From NCBI RefSeq assembly GCF_005877885.1, contig NZ_VCHY01000027.1, forward strand, positions 1 to 61,434: a stretch of 61,434 bases of DNA, given 5' to 3'. This document shows positions 50,003 through 58,730 of the stretch, piece by piece. The DNA is from Labilibacter sediminis (GTDB taxonomy: Bacteria > Bacteroidota > Bacteroidia > Bacteroidales > Marinilabiliaceae). The position numbers and the translations under genes were made by a program. The stretch's first letter is position 1. The number at the start of each line of letters is the position of its first letter. The notes beneath the pieces are model-generated. The model saw only the letters and a list, made by a program, of their open reading frames with translations, searched no databases and was not told where the DNA came from.

Positions 50003-51700
50003 TTACCACTGGTCTGATTTTATCAATTTAATGCTGTGTATCTTTTCTTTTGAATTAACTATGGCCAGATATACTCCAATACTGAGAGTAGGCATATGAA
50101 TGGATTCTCTTTGATATATTTTGCTTTGATAATGCAATTTACCTGATAGGTCATATATCATTAATTCCTCATCTCCTACAAAATCTTTTATTACAAGTTT
50201 AAACTCTTGTTTAATAATTGTTGGTGAAATAACGATTTGTTGTTCCCAATTAACTTCTTCAACAGGAGTACCATCATTGATAACTGTAATGGCTAAAACA
50301 GAAAAGGGTTTAATAGTTACTATATTGGCTATTACTTGTTCTTCCTCATCTATACCATTTCCTTGATACGTAGGAGTTGTATATGGAGTTGTGTTCCAAT
50401 ATTGCACCAGCTTTGCGGTTCCTGAATATGAAGTTACAGCACTAATATCTACATCAACTAGCTCCTGATCACCCATATTTAAAATAAAAATGGTTTCTTC
50501 GTCTTGGGCTCTAAATTTATATCCGTGCAATGCCTCAATGTTTTGATGTATAAATGGGTTATTACTGAAATTTATTTTTTGCACTTTTGTTTTGCCTCGT
50601 GCAGCATTGGCTAATAAGCCATAACTCATACCCACTGCTCCTAACTTCATTTCTGCCTTATGAATTATCTCTGGATCATCGGTAATATGATGAATGATGA
50701 ATCGCTCATGTTTATCTCCTTGATCCATAAATCCTAGAGTCATAGCTACACCCCTTAGACCAGAAGCCCATGTGTCAACAGCATTCTTTTTTGTTGCACC
50801 AAATTCAGTCAGCCACAGGTCAAGGTTATCAGGTACCATATCATGATCACTTTGGTGCTCTCGCGGATATAAAAAACCTTCTGCCATAGCCACTTTAGCT
50901 GTTGCCTCATCAGTAACCTGGGTTATATCACCATAATTATCGTTGATATAATGATGTTGAACCACTGCATGTATATAGCCTGTCAATTCACTATCTGATT
51001 CTAATGCATCAAAAATGGTGCTATTCCAAAAATCCCGGCTTGTTGTTCCTCCTTTGGTTGTTATCATTAATATTTTAAGCTCTGGATAAACAGCTTTAAT
51101 ACGTTGACAAATCTTTTTACTATGATTGATATACAAAACAGGATCTGCGGCGTATATAGCTGCATGCTCATTATTAAAATAAAACTCGTTACCCAACTCC
51201 ACGGCTTCAGGGAGACGCCCCAGTCTTTCGAATTTGGCCAGGGCAGCCAGCATATCATCTATTTTTAACTGCAGGGTAGCATCACTTTTAAGTTCCTCCT
51301 CAGCAGCTTCGGAAGAAACTCCTGTTGCAGGCGTTGGTCTTGCCATATTAACCACATAAATAATGGAAGACTCTTCGGGCAAACCATTTACAAAATCATC
51401 TATGGTGAAAAGATACTTTTTAGTTCCATGCCCCTCTATAAAAGTTCCTGTTCGCCAATCCCAATAGTTGGCCTGGGTACCTGCCGGATATCTCACCGTG
51501 CCGGGGCCTAGTTCTTCAACCAGGTTTAAAAAGGAAGCATTACTCCAGGATGGTCCTTCCGTTGAGCGACCATTATAACCGATGTAATTTGGTGAAATGG
51601 TACGCACATTCCCTTCAAGTGATAAAACAACTTGTGAGCTTATCTCTGCACAAGTGAATACCATTCTTAATACCAGAAACCATATAGATAGATTTTTCAT
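50003..51700 (-). CDS. Secreted GH51-like glycosidase (clan GH-A) with T9SS sorting domain
   Basis: A 565-residue exported protein. After the signal peptide a clan GH-A barrel spans about residues 25-385: GTVRYPAGTQANYWDW, the acid/base Glu172 in AVELGNEFYF, and the nucleophile Glu299 in LWLTEFGATK. A beta domain follows, then the C-terminal sorting region (residues 495-565, VISPTIIKQEFKLVI). The GxxRYPAG opening and motif order match the glycosidase half of the fusion protein at 39335, so the two are distant paralogues, here without a sulfatase. The exact family and the glycan are uncertain. Confidence 0.8.
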   Translation of the reverse strand: MKNLSIWFLVLRMVFTCAEISSQVVLSLEGNVRTISPNYIGYNGRSTEGPSWSNASFLNLVEELGPGTVRYPAGTQANYWDWRTGTFIEGHGTKKYLFTIDDFVNGLPEESSIIYVVNMARPTPATGVSSEAAEEELKSDATLQLKIDDMLAALAKFERLGRLPEAVELGNEFYFNNEHAAIYAADPVLYINHSKKICQRIKAVYPELKILMITTKGGTTSRDFWNSTIFDALESDSELTGYIHAVVQHHYINDNYGDITQVTDEATAKVAMAEGFLYPREHQSDHDMVPDNLDLWLTEFGATKKNAVDTWASGLRGVAMTLGFMDQGDKHERFIIHHITDDPEIIHKAEMKLGAVGMSYGLLANAARGKTKVQKINFSNNPFIHQNIEALHGYKFRAQDEETIFILNMGDQELVDVDISAVTSYSGTAKLVQYWNTTPYTTPTYQGNGIDEEEQVIANIVTIKPFSVLAITVINDGTPVEEVNWEQQIVISPTIIKQEFKLVIKDFVGDEELMIYDLSGKLHYQSKIYQRESIHMPTLSIGVYLAIVNSKEKIHSIKLIKSDQW

Positions 51701-51944
51701 AGATATTTTTTAATAACCTGTCCCGAATATTTAGTCCGGATAATACAAAAAGAGCGGCATTGAGAATAAGATCTTAATTTTAGTGAAACTAGAGATACTA
51801 ATTAGAGTCTGCCTATAACCTAAGGGCTTGAAATATGAAGCTCAAATACGAGGCTTGCGAAGTCAGAAAATCCAAGGAGTCTACTTTTGTAGATGACTGT
51901 TTTCATGACGAGCGTAACGAAGTAGTTGACTTTATAGACAAGCA

Positions 51945-54419
51945 CTAATTATTCTTGATAATTTTCTCCGTAACCACCATATCATCTATGTGGTACGATA
52001 CGAAATACACACCACTCATAAGATCTGAAAGACTATAGCGTTGATTCTTGGTATCAGCGTTAAATAACTTTATGGTTTTACCAGATAAATCTCTCAAAAG
52101 AACCTCACTATTTATGTCTATCTCATCTATGGTGATACTATGATTTGTTGGATTGGGAAAAACATTTGTCGACAGATTGAAAGCCTCGTCAAACACTGCT
52201 AGTGGACTATCTTTTAAAACAGCATCCATTTTAAAAAACAGTTTATCAGCAAATTCACTTGCCCCGTCAACCGAAAAATGAACATCATCTGGCGATGGAT
52301 TTAAAGTTGTTTCATCAGAAATAGCATCGCCTTCGATTAAGAAAAGATTTTCGTCACCTGCATTAATTCGTTCATTAACAATATGCCTAACAACTTTTCT
52401 AAAATCTTCAGTTGGTATTCCTGTTTTGGTAGTCACAACATTTCTAGTATAAGTTAGTGTCAGGCAGAATATTTTTGTATTTGTATGCTTTTCACGAATA
52501 GTGTTCAAAAAGTTGGTATACCTCTCACTATAAGTAAGCGTATCTAATCCTCCTCCCATGGCGTCATTGTAGCCTATAAGCATGGTCATCACGTCAATTT
52601 TATCAAAATCATCACGAATCATTTCAGCCATTACTTGTGAGGTTTTTCCTCCACCAACAGCTGTGTTATACAATGTCCAATCAAACTTACGTGAAACGAT
52701 ATAAGGATAGGTCTCGTTGGTCATCGTTTGTCCACGCCCATGGGTAATTGAATTTCCATAAGCCAAATAAACCGGTTTTTCGCTTACTTCGATAGCAGAA
52801 AGATTATAGCCATTTTCTAATTCAAGACCTGAAAAGCTAACATTAGTCCAAAGTGGTAGGGTAATTTCATATTCCACTACCTCACCCGAATGCATAGAAG
52901 CAATGTCTAGCAATTTTTCCTGATTCTCAGCATAAGGACTGCTAATTTTCTCTACAAACACATCGTTTTGAAAAACGCCCCAAGAACAGCTTTGTGTTTC
53001 GCTAGGGATCATTCTGAACTTTGCTTTAACAGTAGGGCTATTGGTTTTGAATCTTACTATTATCCCTGAAGTTGTTTTAGCTTTTGATGGATTAAATAAG
53101 TTGATTTGCGTCGTATTTGCATAAACAGCATCAGAATGCCTATGAAGATTTAGCTCGTTATTAATGTTTGAAATGTAATTACTCCCTTCAATTATAATAT
53201 TCTCATGAGTTGGCGCAATCATACTGTAACCGGCTTCAATTCTAAATAATTCGGAAAGCGTAACAAACCTATAACCGGCATCACTTAAAGTGGAAAGAAC
53301 AGTTTGCAAAGCCTCTAAAGTATTGGCTCTTTCATGACAAAGAACAATATCACCAGCAGAAATATCAGCTAGCTCGGCTATGATTTCGGAAGGTGCAGGA
53401 CTGCTTGCGTCGCCAGCATAAACTTTGGCATTTACTGCAATTAAATTGTCCGTTGTAAGAACGCCTCCCACGCGATGATCTATCGGATCATTCTTCTGTC
53501 CATAATCAAGGAAAGGCGCACGAAAATATTTTGGCGTATAATTGAATTCCGATTGAAACAATTCTTGAAATCCACGAACTTCAGAAATTATATCGTCGTC
53601 AACTGCATAATCAGGAATACGCGCATGAGTCACTGAATGGTTTCCTATTTCATGTCCTTTGTTTAAAAGTTGTTGAACAATCTCCTTATTTTCACTCAGC
53701 TTATCACCTATATTAAAGAAAGTAGCACGACCATTATATTGGGCAAAAAGATCAATAAACTGCTGTGTTAATACAGCATCAGGGCCGTCATCAAACGTAA
53801 AAGCCACAACTTTTTCGCTAGTGGTAATTTTTGTAAGTGGAGTAACTTCTACGGGAACAATAACGCCTGGCTCCGGGGCAACATAACCATCTTCTAAAAC
53901 GGCATCATCGTAGTAATAATTTCCTGCATAACCTCCACACTGCAATACAAAACGGGCTGTTTCATATTCAGTACCTGTCTTATCTAATGTAAAGCTGTAT
54001 TCTTCATAAGTGTCAGTTAACTTTATTTCGCTGGATGCGAAATACTTTATCGTTCCACCAGACTCCACTGCCACAAGCTGAAATCTAAAACCTAAACCTG
54101 CTGCTACACCAGCAGCATCGGTTTTTGCGTGTACTTTTAGTGTAAAATTATTTCCTTGAACAGAATAATCACTTGACTTTACTCCAAATTTATTAATTAT
54201 TAAAGTCCCAGGATCTGTTGTCATTAAACAGGCTTGAGCATCAACATTCGCATCTGCTGTTAGAGCTGCAGTTCCGGTAACACCGCTCATTGAAACTTTT
54301 GTCCAGCCCGTAAGGCCGTCTTCAAAACCTGGATTACTCAGTAAATTTTGTGAAATAACTTGCTCTACCTGAACCAAGAACATAAATACTATAATCAAAA
54401 AAACTCTCTGTACTTTCAT
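51945..54419 (-). CDS. Bifunctional secreted esterase: polysaccharide deacetylase (CE4-like) fused to SGNH esterase, T9SS exported
   Basis: The start at 54419 opens a signal peptide (MKVQRVFLIIVFMFLVQVEQ); the frame upstream to 54470 only translates the L element. The order is a CBM4/9-like domain (SNPGFEDGLTGWT), then a NodB-type deacetylase at about residues 200-400 with the metal/catalytic Asp pair in AFTFDDGP, HEIGNHSVTHAR and RAPFLDYG. An SGNH module with its own beta domain follows (YLAYGNSITHGRG, VGGGKTS, IGYNDAM, DDVHFSVDG), and a T9SS tail (NVFPNPTNHSITI). The SGNH module is a paralogue of the genes at 31562 and 56439. It would strip two kinds of ester or N-acyl groups outside the cell. 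Confidence 0.88.
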   Translation of the reverse strand: MKVQRVFLIIVFMFLVQVEQVISQNLLSNPGFEDGLTGWTKVSMSGVTGTAALTADANVDAQACLMTTDPGTLIINKFGVKSSDYSVQGNNFTLKVHAKTDAAGVAAGLGFRFQLVAVESGGTIKYFASSEIKLTDTYEEYSFTLDKTGTEYETARFVLQCGGYAGNYYYDDAVLEDGYVAPEPGVIVPVEVTPLTKITTSEKVVAFTFDDGPDAVLTQQFIDLFAQYNGRATFFNIGDKLSENKEIVQQLLNKGHEIGNHSVTHARIPDYAVDDDIISEVRGFQELFQSEFNYTPKYFRAPFLDYGQKNDPIDHRVGGVLTTDNLIAVNAKVYAGDASSPAPSEIIAELADISAGDIVLCHERANTLEALQTVLSTLSDAGYRFVTLSELFRIEAGYSMIAPTHENIIIEGSNYISNINNELNLHRHSDAVYANTTQINLFNPSKAKTTSGIIVRFKTNSPTVKAKFRMIPSETQSCSWGVFQNDVFVEKISSPYAENQEKLLDIASMHSGEVVEYEITLPLWTNVSFSGLELENGYNLSAIEVSEKPVYLAYGNSITHGRGQTMTNETYPYIVSRKFDWTLYNTAVGGGKTSQVMAEMIRDDFDKIDVMTMLIGYNDAMGGGLDTLTYSERYTNFLNTIREKHTNTKIFCLTLTYTRNVVTTKTGIPTEDFRKVVRHIVNERINAGDENLFLIEGDAISDETTLNPSPDDVHFSVDGASEFADKLFFKMDAVLKDSPLAVFDEAFNLSTNVFPNPTNHSITIDEIDINSEVLLRDLSGKTIKLFNADTKNQRYSLSDLMSGVYFVSYHIDDMVVTEKIIKNN

Positions 54420-54521
54420 GTGTTTAAATTTATTTTCCAATGGACACATGGAACTCACAAATAAATTCAATCATCTCTCCCATGTATAAATTAGATAATC
54501 TAATTTTTATGCTCATTTCAT
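54415..54521 (-). mobile_element. L element copy at the start codon of the deacetylase-esterase gene
   Basis: A 107-base copy with ATGAA at both ends (54521-54517 and 54419-54415 on the minus strand). The inner one is the gene's start codon. The conserved right part GAGTTCCATGTG...ACACATGAA is intact. The left part reads ATGAAATGA, so the first frame stops at once. Inner arms pair over 13 positions with one mismatch and two G-U. Confidence 0.8.
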
Positions 54522-54790
54522 ATTACTATTGGTTTATTAAAACGTTCCCATAATGCTAATAGTTCTCACAACTTAGTATCGGTAAATTTAACTGACAATA
54601 AGAAAGATACTTACAAACTTTCGTTCAGTGAGGGTGAATAAATCGTTCAGTATAGAAAAACAATAATAAACAATGAATTTAAATGGTGCCTGAATCAAAA
54701 TCACACCTCTTAAGAACCATTTACACACATACATTAACTAGTCCATTTTCTAGATTTACAACAGATATTTAATCATTTAATTTATTTGAT

Positions 54791-56275
54791 ATGAAAAAAT
54801 TTTTTACTCTATTACTATCATTGCTTCCATTTTTTGCAATGGGTCAAAACCAACTAGCTAATCCAGGTTTTGAAGATGCTACATGGGATACTGGTTGGTT
54901 TGGTAATTCTGCAACTATTGAAAAAGTTACTGATCCAGCTAATGTTCACTCAGGTACAAATGCATGCCTGGTAACGACCAATTTAGATCTTAATAAAAAA
55001 GGAATTAGAACTAATAATATTAGTGGTTTAGATGCCGGTGCCTATATTGGAGGTGCCTGGATAAAAGCTACTGCCGGGCTTGAATTTAAAGTTCAGATTG
55101 TTGTTGGAGGTTCCAATTATTTAACAAATAATTTTGTCGATGTTGCTACTGGTGATTGGCAGCACATAAGTATTCCTTTCGCTATCTCTGAAGGTGATAC
55201 CTATAAGTTTGTAATTCAAGCATGGCAACTAAATCAAACCTTTTATGTGGATGATTGTGAAATCACACCTGTTACTGGCTTTATGAACGGCAATATTGAA
55301 AATGGAGTTGATGTATACTGGAGCGAAGCACAAATTAAAAATGCTGCAGTTGCAACCATTTCAAATGAAGCAACAGATGTAAATGGCGGAAGCAATGCTA
55401 TGAAGGTACAAATAACAACTCCTGGAACTTCCAACACTTGGGGAGACGTGGTAACGAACAGCTCTTCGTTAATTGCATTTAACGGAGCTCCTAAAGTAAT
55501 CTCATTTTTTGCAAAAGCTGAAACAGATACACCTGGTGAAGAAGCAATTGGTGGTTTTGGTTTTGGTTACAAGAATGCGATTGGTAAAGCCCAAAGTGGG
55601 GACTCCAATTATAACGGATCATTCAACCTAACTAGTAATTACCGTCAATATAAATGGGCCATTGGCAGTATTGACTATACTACCTATTTCTATGCTGGTC
55701 CTTCTTTACGTTGTGGACCTAGTGCAGGATCCTATTATGTAGATGACATCACAATAGAAGAATATCCAGGTACACCAACAATCACTTCTACGGCCATTGA
55801 AACAGCTGATGTTGGAACACCTTATAGTTATACTTTAACAAGTAGCAATCCAGGTATTGGTAAATGGGGATTATCTAAGGATGTTGAAGCTGATTGGTTA
55901 ACTATCGATAAATATACAGGTGAATTGAGTGGTACTCCTGATGCCAATGGTACTATTGTTGTAACAGCAACTTTAAATGATGGTATTAATACAATTAATC
56001 AAGTGTTCTCATTAGTAGTAAGTGAAGCTACTGCCATTAATGAAACTGAAATCACCTCATTTAATATTTACCCTAATCCAGCATCTTCAATTATCAAAAT
56101 TCAATCGGATAATAAGGTAGAGCAAGTAGCAATTTACACGGTAGCTGGTTTAAAAGTATTAGAAACAAGCAATACATCTCAAGTCATTGACATTGCTCAA
56201 TTGCCTAATGGTTTATACATTGTTTCTGCTATTATTAACGGCGAAACAGTTAATCAAAAATTCACTAAAAAATAA
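54791..56275 (+). CDS. Secreted protein with carbohydrate-binding-like and Ig domains, T9SS exported
   Basis: A 494-residue protein with signal peptide MKKFFTLLLSLLPFFAMGQ. Two CBM4/9-like beta-sandwich domains follow (NPGFEDATWDTGWFG and NGNIENGVDVYW openings, each closing with YVDDCEI or YVDDITIEE). Next is a putative Ig domain (GTPYSYTLTSSNPG...TGELSGTPDANG), then a sorting domain (FNIYPNPASSIIKIQ). There is no catalytic motif. It has the same plan as the protein at 37695, and both are probably glycan-binding surface proteins. An intrinsic terminator follows. Confidence 0.8.
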   Translation: MKKFFTLLLSLLPFFAMGQNQLANPGFEDATWDTGWFGNSATIEKVTDPANVHSGTNACLVTTNLDLNKKGIRTNNISGLDAGAYIGGAWIKATAGLEFKVQIVVGGSNYLTNNFVDVATGDWQHISIPFAISEGDTYKFVIQAWQLNQTFYVDDCEITPVTGFMNGNIENGVDVYWSEAQIKNAAVATISNEATDVNGGSNAMKVQITTPGTSNTWGDVVTNSSSLIAFNGAPKVISFFAKAETDTPGEEAIGGFGFGYKNAIGKAQSGDSNYNGSFNLTSNYRQYKWAIGSIDYTTYFYAGPSLRCGPSAGSYYVDDITIEEYPGTPTITSTAIETADVGTPYSYTLTSSNPGIGKWGLSKDVEADWLTIDKYTGELSGTPDANGTIVVTATLNDGINTINQVFSLVVSEATAINETEITSFNIYPNPASSIIKIQSDNKVEQVAIYTVAGLKVLETSNTSQVIDIAQLPNGLYIVSAIINGETVNQKFTKK

Positions 56276-56304
56276 TATCTAATTCCCATATATTATACAA
56301 TTAT

Positions 56305-56342
56305 CACCCCGGATGGCATATGTTATTCGGGGTATTTTTTTT
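56305..56342 (+). terminator. Intrinsic terminator
   Basis: ACCCCG (56306-56311) pairs with CGGGGT (56328-56333), followed by A and a run of T. Confidence 0.75.
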
Positions 56343-56438
56343 ATACGTGATGAAGTAAGTTTAAGATACATTTAGAAATGAAATACTTCTTTTAAAAACC
56401 TTATTTTTATAGCCTACCGAAACAACAAAGAAAATAAA

Positions 56439-57533
56439 ATGAAAAGATCGAAACTTAATATTCTACTGATAATACTAATAAGCATTATCCATATAGGAAT
56501 TACAGCTCAAACAAAAAACATTAAGCTGGATAACAAAAATATTTATGTAGCCGGAGCCAACTATGTAAATGCATCAGCCAAACAATTACACTACTCCCGT
56601 TTCTCTGAAGCTACATTAAAAGCTCCTCGTCAAGAAACCATGTTCATGCCTAAAAAAGCAATGACAACAAGTGGTGTTAAAATTCGTTTTAAAACGAATA
56701 GCTCAAAAGTAAAATTAACATTCACCCCTCTTGAAGGAGATAACAGAGGATCTGAATTTGCGGTGTTACAAAACGGAGAAACATTAGAAAAATTTGACTT
56801 TAAAGGACAGTCAGGAAAAGCAGATATGAGGTTTGATATAATCAACCGCTATCCCAACAAAGAAACCCTCTTTGAAGTCGTTCTACCAAGCTGGGCTAAC
56901 CCGGCACTTACAGGTATGCAAATTGATATGGACAGCGAACTGGTGAATATTAAAGAAACTAGAAAACCCATCTATCTTGCATTAGGTAATAGTATTACTC
57001 ACGGTGTTGGGCAAGGTTCAGCAAGTTATTTATCCTACCCCTATTTATTGGCTCAAAAACTTGATATAGAGTATTACAATCTTGCTGTAGGTGGGGCTAA
57101 AATTTCACCTGCTATTGCAGCCCAAACAGCTGAAATGCCCCAAGCAGATATCATCACCATCCTCATAGGTTATAACGGCATGGCTTTTAGCAATAAAACT
57201 CCTGAAGAATACCGTAACGATTATATCTCATACCTTTCGGAGATTAGAAAAAATCAACCTCAGGCAACGATTTATTGTATTAGCCTAACACATACCAAAT
57301 TCGTTAAGAATGAAAAGACAGGCGCTACACCACAAGATTTTAGAATGACCTTAGAAAGCTTAGTTAAGGAAAGAATCGCAGATGGTGATAAAAAGCTTGT
57401 ATTTATCGATGGGAAAAGCATTACTTCAGTGGCAAATTTAAGAGCAGATCAGCCGAAAGACCTTGTACACTTTGGTATAGAAGGAGCTGCTTTATTTGCA
57501 GATGAATTGTATCAAATCATTTCTAATAGATAA
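56439..57533 (+). CDS. SGNH/GDSL esterase, paralogue of the gene at 31562
   Basis: A 364-residue secreted esterase with a signal peptide (LLIILISIIHIGITAQ). It shares with the 31562 paralogue the N-terminal phrase AGANYVNASAKQL and the core GNSITHGVGQGSASYL, GGAKISPAIAAQ and DLVHFGIEG. The block III segment reads IGYNGM, so the oxyanion Asn is kept but the usual following Asp is Gly. Catalysis should still be possible because the Asn is the critical residue. It starts a two-gene plus-strand unit with a CE2-like esterase 15 bases downstream. Confidence 0.85.
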   Translation: MKRSKLNILLIILISIIHIGITAQTKNIKLDNKNIYVAGANYVNASAKQLHYSRFSEATLKAPRQETMFMPKKAMTTSGVKIRFKTNSSKVKLTFTPLEGDNRGSEFAVLQNGETLEKFDFKGQSGKADMRFDIINRYPNKETLFEVVLPSWANPALTGMQIDMDSELVNIKETRKPIYLALGNSITHGVGQGSASYLSYPYLLAQKLDIEYYNLAVGGAKISPAIAAQTAEMPQADIITILIGYNGMAFSNKTPEEYRNDYISYLSEIRKNQPQATIYCISLTHTKFVKNEKTGATPQDFRMTLESLVKERIADGDKKLVFIDGKSITSVANLRADQPKDLVHFGIEGAALFADELYQIISNR

Positions 57534-57548
57534 TCAATTAATACAGGT

Positions 57549-58679
57549 ATGAACCAATCAATATTAAATATATCATTAGCATTCCTAATAACTACAAACC
57601 TGTTTTTAACAGGATGTGGAGGTTCAAAAAAGGTCATCACTCCATCTATAAACAAAAACGATAGTATTGTTTTAGATTATAAGCATTCTGCCCTTAAGTT
57701 TTCAGGCAGGATAGATTTTTCTTCAAATACCAGTGCTGATCTTATATGGTCAGGTTCTTCTATTAAAATTAACTTTGAGGGAGAATCAGTATCAGCTTTA
57801 TTAAACGATCACAAAGACAAGAATTATTATAATCTGATTCTTGATAATGACAGCATCATTCTTTTTAATCCTGGTATTGAAAAACAATATTACACTTTGG
57901 TTTCGGAACTTGATGAAGGTGCACATACACTAGAAATATTTAAACGCAATGAATGGGGTAGCGGACCAACTTCTTTTTATGAATTTAAAATAGTAGGTAA
58001 TGCAAAACTATTACCTACTACTCCCATAAAGAAAAGAAAAATAGAGTTTTATGGCAACTCAATAACGGCCGGTTATGGTAACGAAGACTTAACCGGCGAT
58101 AGACCGGATAGCACGTTTACCAATAATTACAAGAGCTATGCCGCCATTACTGCTCGTCACTATAATGCAGAATACTCATGTATTGCTAAAGGCGGCATTG
58201 GTGTAATGATAAGCTGGTTCGATTTTACCATGCCTGATATCTACGACCGTTTCGATCCAAAAGATGATTCCAACTTGTGGGACTTTTCACTATACACACC
58301 AGATGTTGTTGTGGTAAACCTTTTTCAGAACGACTCGTGGTTGGTAAAGAAAGTAAACTCGGCTGGCTTTAAAGCAAAATTTGGTGACACTGCCCCATCA
58401 AAGGAATTCATCATGAAGGCATATAAAGATTTCATTTCAGAACTAAGAACAAAATATCCAAATGCTGATATTATTTGTGCCCTGGGAAGTATGGATGCAA
58501 CCAAAGAAGGTTCTCCGTGGCCAGGATATATTCAAGTAGCTACAAAGCAACTAAATGATCCACGAATTTATACGCACTTTTTCCCGTATAAAGATACCAA
58601 AGGACACCCAAAGGAGCATGAGCACAGAGTAATGGCAAAAAGTTTAATCAAATTTATTGATGAGAATATAGAGTGGTAA
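57549..58679 (+). CDS. CE2-like acetylesterase, lipoprotein
   Basis: A 376-residue esterase with lipobox FLTGC (Cys23). Residues 45-165 form the jelly-roll domain typical of CE2 enzymes (YKHSALKFSGRIDF, SGSSIKINFEGESVSALL). The SGNH hydrolase part begins at IEFYGNSITAGYGNED with the nucleophile Ser, continues to NLFQNDSW, and has the catalytic His in GHPKEHEHRVMAKSL. CE2 enzymes remove acetyl groups from xylan or other glycans. It follows another esterase at 15 bases, so acyl groups are clearly an important feature of the substrate. Confidence 0.85.
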   Translation: MNQSILNISLAFLITTNLFLTGCGGSKKVITPSINKNDSIVLDYKHSALKFSGRIDFSSNTSADLIWSGSSIKINFEGESVSALLNDHKDKNYYNLILDNDSIILFNPGIEKQYYTLVSELDEGAHTLEIFKRNEWGSGPTSFYEFKIVGNAKLLPTTPIKKRKIEFYGNSITAGYGNEDLTGDRPDSTFTNNYKSYAAITARHYNAEYSCIAKGGIGVMISWFDFTMPDIYDRFDPKDDSNLWDFSLYTPDVVVVNLFQNDSWLVKKVNSAGFKAKFGDTAPSKEFIMKAYKDFISELRTKYPNADIICALGSMDATKEGSPWPGYIQVATKQLNDPRIYTHFFPYKDTKGHPKEHEHRVMAKSLIKFIDENIEW

Positions 58680-58682
58680 TCC

Positions 58683-58716
58683 TTGTCAGGGTTTGGTTTT
58701 AAGTCAAACCCTGACT
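58683..58716. terminator. Bidirectional hairpin between convergent genes
   Basis: GTCAGGGTTTG (58685-58695) pairs exactly with CAAACCCTGAC (58704-58714), between the CE2-like esterase stop and the end of the GH9 gene. Confidence 0.65.
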
Positions 58717-58730
58717 GGAAAACCTATTTC

